Shown here piece by piece: positions 51,656 to 61,737 of a stretch of DNA of 64,000 nucleotides; position 1 is the stretch's first letter; every line of letters begins with the position of its first letter. The notes beneath the pieces were generated by a model. The model did no database searches. It had not been told where the DNA came from and saw nothing but the letters and a program-made list of their open reading frames with translations. The stretch spans positions 248,001 to 312,000 of the forward strand of contig NZ_CP029495.1 of NCBI RefSeq assembly GCF_003325475.1, read 5' to 3'. Both the position numbers and the translations under genes were made by a program. The stretch comes from Chromobacterium phragmitis. GTDB lineage: Bacteria; Pseudomonadota; Gammaproteobacteria; Burkholderiales; Chromobacteriaceae.

Positions 51656-53806
51656 ATGAAATTGAACTCCGGCCGGCTGTGGCTAAGAATCGCGACCTAC
51701 GGCACCCTGGCCGTGGTCCTGCTGCTGGTATTGATCCGAACGCTGATCTACTGGCAATTCGATGAAGCCGCCGTGCGCGGCACCCTGACCCACGCCCTGC
51801 AAGACACCGGGCGCAGCGTACGCATAGACGGACGCATCACGCCCCAGGTATTCCCCTCCCCCGGCATCGAGGTCGAAAAGCTCAGCGTCAGCGAACCCGG
51901 CAAGCCCGACGTCTTCGCCCGCGTGGAAACGCTGCGCGTATCGCTTTCCTGGCTGCCGCTGTTGCTGGGCAACCGCGAAATCAAGGGGCTGGAATTGCAT
52001 GGCCCCAGCGCCAATGTCAGCCGCGACCTTGACGGCCGGCTCAACATCGCCGACCTGTTCCAGCCCCGCAAGCAGGGCAACTACAGCGTGAAGCTGGAGC
52101 GCCTGGCGATACGCGAGGGCACGCTGCTGCTATCCGACCAGCTCACCCACACCGACAAGCGCCTGTCCAACATCAGCCTGGACGCAGACAATCTGCGCGG
52201 CACCTCCGACCTGAGCTTCGGCGCCATTCTCGACGACGACAAGCGCCCGGTGCGGCTGGCCTTGACCACGCCCTTGACCATACAAGACGATCAAGTCAGC
52301 CTGCCCGAGCTGGAAGCGGTGGCGATCAGCGCCATTCCCGGCCTGGGGGACACCAAGCTGACGGTCACCGGCCAGTACAAGCTCAACTTCGCCTCGCTGC
52401 AGGCTACCGGCAGCGACGTCACCGTCGACTTCAGCAGCGAGCGCCCCAGCAGCGAGGTCAAGCTGACCCTGCCGCAGATCAACGCCAGCCTGCGCGAACT
52501 GACCATGCCCTCCGGCAGCCTCAGCGCCAAGCTGACCTACGCCCGCAGCCAGTATCAGCTGCAGGCCGCTCTGGACAATCTGAAGCTGAGCGAGAACGGC
52601 CTCTACGCCGACAAGCTGGATGGCGAATTCAACTGGCTGGCGGGCTCCGGCAAGGTCAACGTCAAGCTGAACGCGCCGCTGTCGCTGGCCGGCATGAACC
52701 AGTTGCTGATGCAGCCGCTGAAGCTGACCAGCACCATCACCACGCCGGCGCTGCCGCGCGGCCGCCTGGTGGCCAGCATGGAAGGCGCGCTGGACGGAGA
52801 CATCGACGAACCGCGCTTCAACTTGCGCGTGGCCGGCAAGCTGGACGGATCCGACGTATCCGCCACGCTGAGCCAGTACGGACTGATCAAGCCGCGCCAC
52901 GAGGCGATGCTGAACATCGGCAAGCTGGATCTCAACCGCTACCTGCCGGAAGCCCAGGGAGACCCGGTGGCCATTTTCCAGAACACCAATGAGATTCCGC
53001 TGGACTGGCTGGACTTCTTCGACCTGAACGGCAAGGTGGCGATAGGCGAACTGGAAATGGGTCGTTTCCGCATCAACAACATCAGCAGCAATGTGCGCAT
53101 CAATCCGCGCGCCTTCGAGCTGGACCAGATGTCGGCCGACATCTACGACGGCCGCCTGCAGGGCGACGCCTCGCTCAGCCGGCGCGACGTGCCCCACCTG
53201 CAGGTCAAGCAAACCTTGCAAGGCATGAAGATACGCCCGTTGCTGGTGGATCTGTTCAGCTTCAGCCGCCTGGATGGCAAGGGCAACGGCAAGATAGACA
53301 TCAACGCCGACGGCAAGTCTTTCGCCGAACTGCGCAGCACGCTCAGCGGCGACGCCTCGTTCAGCCTGAACAACGGCGCGCTGACCGGCATAGACCTGGT
53401 GGCGGCGCTGAAAAATCTGCCGGCCGAGCTGAAGGAATGGAACGGCGCCGCGCAAAACGATCAGAAGACCACCTTCTCCACGCTGTCCACCAGCTTCAAG
53501 CTGGACAAGGGCGTGGCGCGCAGCCAGGACCTGAAGCTGGCCTCGCAGCTGGTCAACGTCAACGGCGGCGGCAAGATGGACCTGAAGCAGAACATCGTCG
53601 ACTACACGATGGACGTACAGGCCAACCCTCAGGAGTTCGCCCGGCTGAAAGGCGTCAACGTGCCGCTGAAGATCACCGGCCCGATCAACTCGCCGGTATA
53701 CGCGCTGGACTTCAACGCGCTGGTCAAGGGCAAGAAGACCGAGGGCGAGAAACAGCAGGCGCTGAAGCAGCAGCTGCAGAAACAGATCACCACCATTCTG
53801 CCTTGA
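51656..53806 (+). CDS. AsmA-family envelope protein
   Basis: The 716-aa protein has one N-terminal membrane helix (about 9-28) and a long periplasmic beta-rich region. AsmA features include VRIDGRITPQVFPSPGIEV and VETLRVSLSWLPLL near the N-terminus and the C-terminal AsmA_2 part (about 520-690: LDGKGNGKIDINADGKSF). AsmA-like proteins are long grooved lipid-transfer bridges that affect outer-membrane lipids. The gene follows the tRNA by 55 bases and ends at the terminator at 53824. Confidence 0.9.
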   Translation: MKLNSGRLWLRIATYGTLAVVLLLVLIRTLIYWQFDEAAVRGTLTHALQDTGRSVRIDGRITPQVFPSPGIEVEKLSVSEPGKPDVFARVETLRVSLSWLPLLLGNREIKGLELHGPSANVSRDLDGRLNIADLFQPRKQGNYSVKLERLAIREGTLLLSDQLTHTDKRLSNISLDADNLRGTSDLSFGAILDDDKRPVRLALTTPLTIQDDQVSLPELEAVAISAIPGLGDTKLTVTGQYKLNFASLQATGSDVTVDFSSERPSSEVKLTLPQINASLRELTMPSGSLSAKLTYARSQYQLQAALDNLKLSENGLYADKLDGEFNWLAGSGKVNVKLNAPLSLAGMNQLLMQPLKLTSTITTPALPRGRLVASMEGALDGDIDEPRFNLRVAGKLDGSDVSATLSQYGLIKPRHEAMLNIGKLDLNRYLPEAQGDPVAIFQNTNEIPLDWLDFFDLNGKVAIGELEMGRFRINNISSNVRINPRAFELDQMSADIYDGRLQGDASLSRRDVPHLQVKQTLQGMKIRPLLVDLFSFSRLDGKGNGKIDINADGKSFAELRSTLSGDASFSLNNGALTGIDLVAALKNLPAELKEWNGAAQNDQKTTFSTLSTSFKLDKGVARSQDLKLASQLVNVNGGGKMDLKQNIVDYTMDVQANPQEFARLKGVNVPLKITGPINSPVYALDFNALVKGKKTEGEKQQALKQQLQKQITTILP

Positions 53807-53823
53807 GCCGCCCAGCCCAAGAC

Positions 53824-53848
53824 AAAGCCCCGGGAAACCGGGGCTTTT
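53824..53848. terminator. Terminator between asmA-like and Kef genes
   Basis: AAAGCCCCGG (53824-53833) pairs perfectly with CCGGGGCTTT (53838-53847) around a GAAA tetraloop. A/T ends on both sides suit the convergent genes. Confidence 0.88.
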
Positions 53849-53864
53849 CGCATTGCGGCCAGAC

Positions 53865-55835
53865 TCACTCGCCCTGCAATATCCTGGACTCCGCCAGCGC
53901 CAGCTGCTCCGGCGTGCCCAGCAGCACCATCACGTCATCCGGCGCGATCTCGAAAGCGGCATCGAAATCGGTGCGGCGCACCCGCTGGCGCCGAATGGCC
54001 TTCACCTCAACCCCCAGCTCCGCCAGCCCCAGCGCGCCCAGCGGCTGGCCTATGGCCGACGCGCCGCCGCATACCTGCACGCTCAGCAAGCGCGGCACCA
54101 GCGACTCCTCCAGGCTTTCCGTCTCGTCGCTGCTGCCGCGGAAGAAGCCACGGAACAGGTCGTAGCGCTCCTCCCGCACCGCGCGGATGCGCCTCAGCAC
54201 GCGGCTGGGCGGCACGCCGGCCTCCAGCAGCGCTTGCGAAGCCAGCATCAGGCTGCCCTCCATCACTTCGGCCACCACCTCATCGGCGCCCGCCTGGCGC
54301 AGGGTGTCCAGCTCGCTGTCGTCAACCGTGCGCACGATCACCGGCAGCTCAGGCCTGGCCTCGCGAACCGTATGCAGGATGCGCAGCGCGGCGTGGGTGT
54401 CGGCGAAGGTCACCACCACCACCTTGGCCCGCATCAGGCCGGCCGCGATCAGCACCTCCTTTTTGCCGGCGTCGCCGAACACCACCTGGTCTCCCGCCTC
54501 GCCGGCCTCCCGCACGCGCTCCGGGTCCATGTCCAACGCGAACATATTGATGTTCTCCGCCTCCAACAGCCGCGCCAGCGCCTGGCCGCTGCGGCCATAG
54601 CCACAGATCAGCACGTGATCGTCCTTGCTCATGCCGGCCACCAGCATCTGGTGCAGATCCAGCGACTGCAGCATCCAGTCCTGCTTGATCAGCCGACGGG
54701 TGATGCGCTCGCCGTGCAGAATCAGGAATGGCGCCGCCAGCATCGAAATCAGTATCGCGGCGATGGCCGCCTGCGCCATCGGCGCCGGCACCAGATTCAG
54801 GTTCAGCGCCAGCGACAGCAGCACGAAACCGAACTCTCCGCCCTGCGCCAGCGCCAGCGCCGAGCGCATCGCGTCGTTCGAGCGGTGGCCGAATAGCCGC
54901 CCCAGGCCGAACACCACCGCCAGCTTCAGCGGCAGCAGCAGGGCCAACAGCAGCAGCACCTCGCCAAAGCGATCGAACAGCACCGCCAGCTCCAGCTTCA
55001 TGCCCACGGTGATGAAGAAGAAACCCAGCAGGATATCGCGGAAGGGCTTGATGTCCTCTTCCACCTGATAGCGGTATTCGGTTTCGGAGATCAGCATCCC
55101 GGCGACAAAGGCGCCCAGCGCCAGGCTGAGCCCGGACAACTCGGTCATCCAGGCGATCCCCAGCGTCACCAGCAGCACGTTGATCATGAACAGCTCGCCG
55201 GAACGCTGCCTCGCCACCAGATGGAACCACGGCCGCACCAGCCGCTGGCCGAAAAACAACAGCAGCGCCAGCACCACCAGCACCTTGCCGCCGGCCTTGG
55301 CCAGATCCAGCCACAACGTGTCGCTGCCGCCGGCGAAGGCCGGCAGCATGATCAGCAGCGGCACCACGGCGATGTCCTGGAACAGCAGCACGCCGATCGC
55401 CAGCTGGCCGTGCGGCTGATTCAATTCCAATCTCTCGGCCAACAACTTGCTGACGATGGCGGTGGACGACATCGCCAGCGCGCCGCCTATCGCGAAACCC
55501 GTCAGCGGACTGCCGGTCAGATAAGCGATGGCCATCGCCACCAGCAGCATGGTCAGCGCCACCTGGGCGAAGCCGACGCCGAACACCAGCTGCCGCATCG
55601 CCTTCAACCTGGGCAGCGAAAATTCCAGGCCGATGGTGAACATCATGAACACAATGCCGATCTCGCCGAGAAAGGCCGTCTCCTGTCCCTGGGGAATCAG
55701 GTTCATCACCCCCGGCCCCGTCAGGAAGCCCACCACCAGGTAGCCAAGCATGGCCGGCACTTTCAGGCTGCGGCACAAGGTGACCACCAACACGGCGGAC
55801 AACAGGACAAGGACGATGGGGGCCATGGAATGCAT
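53865..55835 (-). CDS. Kef-type potassium/proton antiporter with RCK domain
   Basis: The 656-aa CPA2 antiporter has about 12 helices (10-385), then an RCK_N/TrkA_N nucleotide-binding domain (about 400-520: DHVLICGYGRSGQALARLLE), then an RCK_C domain at the C-terminus. It resembles KefB/KefC, which protect cells from electrophiles; no KefF/G ancillary gene is adjacent. The ATG at 55835 is chosen: the longer frame would start at a TTG without a better ribosome binding site. It is divergent from kdsD, a common betaproteobacterial order. Confidence 0.92.
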   Translation of the reverse strand: MHSMAPIVLVLLSAVLVVTLCRSLKVPAMLGYLVVGFLTGPGVMNLIPQGQETAFLGEIGIVFMMFTIGLEFSLPRLKAMRQLVFGVGFAQVALTMLLVAMAIAYLTGSPLTGFAIGGALAMSSTAIVSKLLAERLELNQPHGQLAIGVLLFQDIAVVPLLIMLPAFAGGSDTLWLDLAKAGGKVLVVLALLLFFGQRLVRPWFHLVARQRSGELFMINVLLVTLGIAWMTELSGLSLALGAFVAGMLISETEYRYQVEEDIKPFRDILLGFFFITVGMKLELAVLFDRFGEVLLLLALLLPLKLAVVFGLGRLFGHRSNDAMRSALALAQGGEFGFVLLSLALNLNLVPAPMAQAAIAAILISMLAAPFLILHGERITRRLIKQDWMLQSLDLHQMLVAGMSKDDHVLICGYGRSGQALARLLEAENINMFALDMDPERVREAGEAGDQVVFGDAGKKEVLIAAGLMRAKVVVVTFADTHAALRILHTVREARPELPVIVRTVDDSELDTLRQAGADEVVAEVMEGSLMLASQALLEAGVPPSRVLRRIRAVREERYDLFRGFFRGSSDETESLEESLVPRLLSVQVCGGASAIGQPLGALGLAELGVEVKAIRRQRVRRTDFDAAFEIAPDDVMVLLGTPEQLALAESRILQGE

Positions 55836-55932
55836 CGGCGGTCGGGGCTCCAGGGAAAGAATTGGCAACGGAAAACACGACCGCCAAGCAAAACTTGCAC
55901 CAGCACCCGCGTCAATCGATTATAACCTTTGA

Positions 55933-55938
55933 TATACT
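55933..55938 (+). promoter_or_regulatory. Candidate -10 element just before kdsD
   Basis: TATACT at 55933-55938 is a strong -10-like hexamer that ends 8 bases before the kdsD ATG. Transcription from it would begin almost at the start codon, and no Shine-Dalgarno is visible. The -35 region is weak. Confidence 0.4.
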
Positions 55939-55946
55939 TTTGCCTT

Positions 55947-56924
55947 ATGGAAAAAACTCACACCAGCCGCCTGGAGACGGCGCGCGACGTGCTGCTGACA
56001 GAAGCGGCCGCGCTGAGCACCCTGGCCGAGCGCCTGAACGGCGAATTCCTGGACGCTGTGGAAGCCATCCTGGCCTGCAAGGGCCGCGTGATCGTCACCG
56101 GCATGGGCAAGTCCGGCCACGTGGGGCGCAAGATCGCCGCCACCCTGGCCAGCACCGGCACGCCGGCCTTTTTCGTTCATCCGGCCGAGGCCGCCCATGG
56201 CGACTTGGGCATGATCACCGGCGACGACATCGTGATCGCGCTGTCCAACTCCGGCGAGTCGGCCGAGGTGGTGTCCCTGCTGCCGGCGCTGAAGCTGAAG
56301 GGCGGCAAGCTGATCGCGGTGACCGGCCGGACCGAATCCACGCTGTCCCAGGAAGCGGACATCCTGCTGCACACGCATGTGGACAAGGAAGCCTGCCCGC
56401 TGAACCTGGCGCCCACCACCAGCACCACCGCGCAGATCGCGCTCGGCGACGCGCTGGCGGTGACGCTGATGGAAGTGCGCGGCTTCGGCAAGAGCGATTT
56501 CGCGCTGTCCCACCCGGGCGGCAGCCTGGGCCGCCGCCTATTGGTGCACGTGAAGGATCTGATGCACGACGGCGATGCCCTGCCCCGCGTCGCGCCAGGC
56601 ACGTTGTTGAAAGACGCGCTGCTGGAAATGTCGCGAAAACGGCTGGGCATGGTCACCATCAGCGACGCCGACGGCACGCTGCACGGCATCTATACAGACG
56701 GCGATCTGCGCCGCACGCTGGAAAAGGGCGCCGACCTCTACAGCCTGAAGATAGACGAGGTGATGGGCCGCCAGCCGCGATCCATCCAGCCGGACAAACT
56801 GGCCGCCGAAGCTGGCTTCCTGATGAAACAGCACCAGATCACCAGCCTGGTGGTCGTAGACGCCCAGGGCAAGCTGGCCGGCGTGCTTCACATGCACGAC
56901 CTGCTGCGCGCCGGCGTGTTTTAA
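55947..56924 (+). CDS. kdsD: Arabinose-5-phosphate isomerase
   Basis: The 325-aa enzyme converts ribulose 5-phosphate to arabinose 5-phosphate, the first step of Kdo synthesis for LPS. The SIS domain (about 35-175) has GMGKSGHVGRKIAATLASTG and the SNSGESAEV motif. Two CBS domains follow (about 205-325). Size matches E. coli KdsD (328). The ATG at 55947 lacks a Shine-Dalgarno; the in-frame TTG at 55929 is less likely. It opens the run of genes that continues through lptCAB. Confidence 0.95.
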   Translation: MEKTHTSRLETARDVLLTEAAALSTLAERLNGEFLDAVEAILACKGRVIVTGMGKSGHVGRKIAATLASTGTPAFFVHPAEAAHGDLGMITGDDIVIALSNSGESAEVVSLLPALKLKGGKLIAVTGRTESTLSQEADILLHTHVDKEACPLNLAPTTSTTAQIALGDALAVTLMEVRGFGKSDFALSHPGGSLGRRLLVHVKDLMHDGDALPRVAPGTLLKDALLEMSRKRLGMVTISDADGTLHGIYTDGDLRRTLEKGADLYSLKIDEVMGRQPRSIQPDKLAAEAGFLMKQHQITSLVVVDAQGKLAGVLHMHDLLRAGVF

Positions 56925-56977
56925 ATATCGAACATCGCAGCCGCCAACCGCATGGCTGGCGGCTGCAAGGACAAGCA

Positions 56978-57502
56978 ATGCGTATGATTTCCGAGCAGGC
57001 CCGCAAGGTGAAGCTGCTGATCATGGACGTGGACGGCGTCCTCACCGACGGCCGCCTGTACTACAACGCCCAAGGCGAAGAGAGCAAGTCCTTCTACGTG
57101 CAGGATGGTCTGGGCCTGCGCCTGCTGCAGGGCACCGGCGTGCAGCTGGCCATCATTTCCGGCCGCGCCGACCGCTGCGTCGAGCACCGGGCCCGGGCGC
57201 TGAAGATAGACCACTACTATGGCGGCGTGCACGACAAGAAAGTCGCCCTGGCCGACCTGCTGGACAAAACCGGCTTCGCGCCCGACGAGTGCGCTTTCAT
57301 CGGCGACGACCTCATCGACCTGCCCATCCTGACCCGAGTAGGCCTGGCGGTGGCGGTCCCCGAAGCCCCGCCGCAGGTTCGCCAGCACTGCCATTACGTG
57401 ACCGGCAACCCCGGCGGGCACGGCGCGGTGCGCGAGCTGGCCGAGCTGATCATGCAGGCCCAAGGCACGTTCGAAGGCGTGCTCGCGCGGTATCTGGCAT
57501 GA
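56978..57502 (+). CDS. kdsC: Kdo-8-phosphate phosphatase
   Basis: The 174-aa HAD-type phosphatase makes free Kdo. The nucleophile motif is MDVDGVLTDG, followed by SGRADRCVEHRA and IGDDLIDLPIL with the metal-binding aspartates. It has no cap domain, as expected for this tetrameric family. AAGGA (56968-56972) supports the ATG at 56978. Its stop overlaps the lptC start as ATGA. Kdo-8-P synthase (kdsA) is not in the window. Confidence 0.96.
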   Translation: MRMISEQARKVKLLIMDVDGVLTDGRLYYNAQGEESKSFYVQDGLGLRLLQGTGVQLAIISGRADRCVEHRARALKIDHYYGGVHDKKVALADLLDKTGFAPDECAFIGDDLIDLPILTRVGLAVAVPEAPPQVRQHCHYVTGNPGGHGAVRELAELIMQAQGTFEGVLARYLA

Positions 57503-58068
57503 TCAAGCTGTTGCGCTCCCACCGCCTTTTCCCGGTGCTGCTGATCGGCCTCACCGCGATGCTGACGCTGTGGCTGGATCAGATCTCGCGCTGGGATACC
57601 CGCCATCGCGAGCTGGACCCGGACAAGCCCGAATACGTGGCGGACAACCTGGTGGCCATCCGCTACGACGCCCAGGGCAGGCTGATGGACAAGCTGGTCG
57701 CCAGCCGCATGTGGCAATACCCGGGCAAACCCGACGCCTACTTCGAAAACCCCGACCTGTACCAATACCAGCAGGGCGTGCTGCAATACCATGTGACCGG
57801 CGAAACCGGCCGCTACAACAGCAAGAACCAGCAGGCTTACTTCGACAAGAAGGTCGTCCTGATCAAACCCGCAGACAGCAAACAGCCCGAAACCAAGCTG
57901 GTGAGCAGCGCGATGTTCGTCGACACCGGCAAGCGCTTCGCCAGCTCGAAGGCGCCGTCGGTGATCTACCACGGCAACTCGGTGGCCAACTCCATAGGCT
58001 TCAGCTACCTGGAGTCCCAAGGCGTGCTCAATCTGCACTCAAAGACCAAGATCATCTATGCCAAATAA
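57499..58068 (+). CDS. lptC: LPS export protein LptC
   Basis: The 189-aa bitopic protein has one N-terminal helix (about 10-27) and a periplasmic beta-jellyroll (from about 35). It receives LPS from the LptBFG transporter and passes it to LptA. Conserved features are PEYVADNL, RLMDKLVASRMWQYP and the final LESQGVLNLHSKTKIIY. It overlaps kdsC by ATGA and lptA by 11 bases, a tight translational coupling. Confidence 0.93.
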   Translation: MIKLLRSHRLFPVLLIGLTAMLTLWLDQISRWDTRHRELDPDKPEYVADNLVAIRYDAQGRLMDKLVASRMWQYPGKPDAYFENPDLYQYQQGVLQYHVTGETGRYNSKNQQAYFDKKVVLIKPADSKQPETKLVSSAMFVDTGKRFASSKAPSVIYHGNSVANSIGFSYLESQGVLNLHSKTKIIYAK

Positions 58069-58611
58069 CACCCGACTCCTGCTCGCCGGCCTGCTGCTGT
58101 CCGCCGTCTCGTTCGCGCACGCCGAGCAGGCCGACCGCAACAAGCCCATCGAGATCACCAGCGACAACGGCTGCACCATGGAGCAGACCAAGGGGATCTC
58201 CACCTGCACCGGCAATGTGGTGGTGATCCAGGGCACGCTGCGCCTGAACGCCGACAAAGTCGTGGCCATGCAGGACCAGCAAGGCAACCAGACGCTGCAA
58301 GCCAGCGGCCGCATCGTCACCTTCCGTCAGAAGCTGGACAACAACGGCGGCTGGATCGAAGGCCAGTCCAGCAAGCTCGACTACGACAGCGCCAAACACT
58401 TCGCGGTGCTGACCGGCAATGCCCGCGTCAAACGCAACGGCGACCTGGTGATAGGCAACGTGATCACTTACGACACCCAGAGCGAGGTTTACCAGGTGAT
58501 GGGCGGCGGCGCCAATGCCGGCAAGGGCGGCCGCACCACCGTCATCCTGCAGCCGAAGAACGCCGCGTCGCAGCCGGCCGCCGCCAAGCCCGCCGCTGGA
58601 GCCTCCAAGCC

Positions 58612-58615
<4 letters not shown>
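58058..58615 (+). CDS. lptA: LPS periplasmic bridge protein LptA
   Basis: The 185-aa protein has a signal peptide (1-22, ending AHA) and an OstA/LptA jellyroll: DRNKPIEITSDNGCTMEQT, STCTGNVVVIQGTLRLNADK and a C-terminal TYDTQSEVYQVMGG. It polymerises into the periplasmic LPS bridge. The tail is Ala/Pro/Lys-rich. It overlaps lptC and lptB (4 bases, ATGA). Confidence 0.94.
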
Positions 58616-59340
<725 letters not shown>

Positions 59341-60747
59341 ATGATGAAACAGTCACTTCAGCTCAAGGTTTCCCAACAGCTGACGCTGACGCCGCAGTTG
59401 CAGCAATCCATTAAGCTGCTGCAGCTGTCCACGCTGGACCTGCAGGCGGAAGTGGAGCGTTTCCTGCTGGATAATCCCTTGCTGGAGCGCGGCGACGATC
59501 CGCGCGACGGCGAAGCCGCGACGAATGGAGCGGAGCAGAAAGACGGCGCGGCCGAATCGGCCGAAGGCGACAGCCGCGACGACAGCGCCGGCGAATTGCT
59601 GGACTGGGGCGCGGGCGGACGCAAAAGCGACGACGACGATTTCGACCCCATGCTCAACGTGCCCTGCCCGGTCAGCCTGCGAGAGCACCTGCTGACGCAG
59701 TTGGGCGAAATCGTCCTCTCCGACCGCGACCGCGCGGTGATGCGCCTCTTGATCGAAGAGCTGGACGAGGACGGCTATCTGCCGCAGGACTTGGACGAAC
59801 TGGCCGGCAACCTGCCGCTGGAGCTGGAGCTGGACAGCGACGAACTGGCCGTCGGCCTCGCGTTGCTGCAGCAGTTCGATCCCGCCGGCGTCGGCGCCCG
59901 CTCGCTGGCTGAATCGCTGGAACTGCAGTTGCGGCGCCTGCCCGGCGGCAAACCCGGCCACCCGCTGGCGCTGGCCATCGTCCGCGAGCATCTGCCGCTG
60001 CTGGGCGGCCGCGATTACGCCAAGCTGAAAAAACTGCTGCGCTGCGACGACGCCGCGCTGCGCGAGGCGCAGGCGTTGATCGCCCGCCTCAACCCGCATC
60101 CGGCCACCGGCTTCAGCCACGGCGACGTCCATTACGTGATTCCCGACATCAGCGTGCGCAAGCTCCGTGGCCGCTGGGCCGCGGAGCTCAATCGCGCCGC
60201 CATGCCTCGCCTTCGCGTCAACCGCCTGTACGAGCGCATGCTGGCAGACAGCCGCGGCCAGGGCGGCGAAATGTCCGGCCGGCTGCAGGAGGCGCGCTGG
60301 CTGGTCAAGAACATCCAGCAGCGGTTTGACACCATACTCAAAGTGGCGGAAGCTATTGTCGAGCGTCAACAGTTGTTCTTCGAGCGCGGAGAGGTGGCGA
60401 TGCGGCCGCTGATCCTGCGCGACATCGCGGAAGAGCTGGGACTGCACGAATCCACCGTTTCCCGCTCCACCAGCCAGAAATACCTGCTCTGTTCACGAGG
60501 TTTGTTCGAGCTCAAGTATTTCTTCGGCAGTTCGCTGGAAACTGAAAGCGGCGGAGAGTGCTCCGCCACCGCGATCAAGGCCCACATCCGCGGCATGATA
60601 GACGCCGAGGACCGCGCCAAGCCGCTGTCCGACAGCGCCATCGCCGACGCGCTGGCCAAGCAGGGAATACAGGTTGCCAGACGCACCGTAGCCAAGTATC
60701 GTGAAGCCATGCAGATTCCGGCGGTGAGTCTGCGCAAGGCGCTATAA
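59341..60747 (+). CDS. rpoN: RNA polymerase sigma-54 factor
   Basis: The 468-aa sigma factor has a glutamine/leucine-rich region I (LTLTPQLQQSIKLLQLSTLD), an acidic region II (about 50-105), core-binding and HTH parts, and the C-terminal RpoN box ARRTVAKYRE that reads the -24 element. It starts at the base after the lptB stop, with a second ATG at 59344. It governs nitrogen, motility or other regulons together with enhancer-binding proteins encoded elsewhere. Confidence 0.97.
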   Translation: MMKQSLQLKVSQQLTLTPQLQQSIKLLQLSTLDLQAEVERFLLDNPLLERGDDPRDGEAATNGAEQKDGAAESAEGDSRDDSAGELLDWGAGGRKSDDDDFDPMLNVPCPVSLREHLLTQLGEIVLSDRDRAVMRLLIEELDEDGYLPQDLDELAGNLPLELELDSDELAVGLALLQQFDPAGVGARSLAESLELQLRRLPGGKPGHPLALAIVREHLPLLGGRDYAKLKKLLRCDDAALREAQALIARLNPHPATGFSHGDVHYVIPDISVRKLRGRWAAELNRAAMPRLRVNRLYERMLADSRGQGGEMSGRLQEARWLVKNIQQRFDTILKVAEAIVERQQLFFERGEVAMRPLILRDIAEELGLHESTVSRSTSQKYLLCSRGLFELKYFFGSSLETESGGECSATAIKAHIRGMIDAEDRAKPLSDSAIADALAKQGIQVARRTVAKYREAMQIPAVSLRKAL

Positions 60748-60820
60748 AAACCGAGACGCCTCAGGAATACAATGCCGCCCGACAACCCGACCGGGCGGAC
60801 AAACCAGAAGGAGCTAGGGT

Positions 60821-61153
60821 ATGAACCTCAAAGTAACCGGCCTGCACCTGGAAGTCACTCAGTCGCTGCGCGAATACATTGAAAACAAGCTGGAGCGCGT
60901 TACCCGCCACGTCGACCACGTGATCGACATCTCCGTCACCCTGTCCGTGGACAAGCTGATCCAGAAGGCTGAGGTCAACGTCCACCTGTCCGGCAAGGAC
61001 ATCCACGTGGAAGCTTCCGAAGCCGACCTCTACGCCGCCATCGACCTGCTGATGGACAAGCTGGACCGCCAGGTGCTCAAGCACAAGGAAAAACTGACCG
61101 AGCACCGCGCGCTGGGTTCGGGCGAAGCCTCCCAGACCCAGGCTTCGCTGTAA
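60821..61153 (+). CDS. hpf: Ribosome hibernation-promoting factor (short form)
   Basis: The 110-aa HPF/YfiA-type protein binds idle ribosomes. Family pattern: MNLKVTGLHLEVTQSLREYI, then ADLYAAIDLLMDKLDRQVLK. It lacks the extra C-terminal domain of long HPF. AAGGAG precedes the ATG. Its place downstream of rpoN is the standard proteobacterial order. The terminator at 61169 follows. Confidence 0.95.
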   Translation: MNLKVTGLHLEVTQSLREYIENKLERVTRHVDHVIDISVTLSVDKLIQKAEVNVHLSGKDIHVEASEADLYAAIDLLMDKLDRQVLKHKEKLTEHRALGSGEASQTQASL

Positions 61154-61168
61154 GGCCTGATTGAAGAC

Positions 61169-61197
61169 AACGGGAGCCTCGCGGTTCCCGTTTTTCT
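61169..61197 (+). terminator. Terminator after hpf
   Basis: AACGGGAGCC (61169-61178) pairs with GGTTCCCGTT (61183-61192), with one mismatch, across a 4-base loop, followed by a T-run. Confidence 0.82.
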
Positions 61198-61275
61198 TTG
61201 CGCTTGCCGGTTTTCAGTACTATCAAGGCAACGTAGAATTCGGACTTTCCCCAAGAGCCGCATGCATAAGCCAAC

Positions 61276-61737
61276 ATGAATCTCATCGGCAAGATCCTGA
61301 CTCCGGACCATATCCTGCTGGATCTGGACGTCGCCAGCAAGAAACGGGTGTTCGAACAAGTGGGCCTGCTGGTGGAAAACACCCGCGGCATCGCCCGCAG
61401 CGAAATCTTCGACAGCCTGTTCAGCCGTGAAAAACTGGGCTCCACCGGACTCGGCCAAGGCGTGGCCATTCCCCACGGCCGCGCCCGCGGCCTGAAGGAG
61501 GCGACCGGCGTATTCATCCGCCTGAAGGCGCCGATTCCCTTCGACGCCCCGGACGGCAAGCCAGTGCAATGCCTGTTCGTGCTGCTGGTGCCCGAACACG
61601 CCACCGATCTGCACCTGCAGGTGCTGTCGGAACTGGCGCAGATGTTCTCCAGCCGCCAGATGCGCGAGCAGATGCTGGGCCTGAACGCGCGCGACGACCT
61701 CTACAAGCTGCTTAGCGACTGGACGCCCCATGCCTAG
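61276..61737 (+). CDS. ptsN: Nitrogen-PTS EIIA component
   Basis: The 153-aa regulatory phosphocarrier has its phosphorylation site at H67 in GVAIPHGRA, followed by LLVPEHATDLHLQVLSELA typical of the EIIA(Ntr) fold. It relays PTS phosphorylation state to targets such as potassium transport or kinases. It lies downstream of a terminator, so it may have its own promoter. It overlaps hprK by 8 bases. Confidence 0.96.
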   Translation: MNLIGKILTPDHILLDLDVASKKRVFEQVGLLVENTRGIARSEIFDSLFSREKLGSTGLGQGVAIPHGRARGLKEATGVFIRLKAPIPFDAPDGKPVQCLFVLLVPEHATDLHLQVLSELAQMFSSRQMREQMLGLNARDDLYKLLSDWTPHA

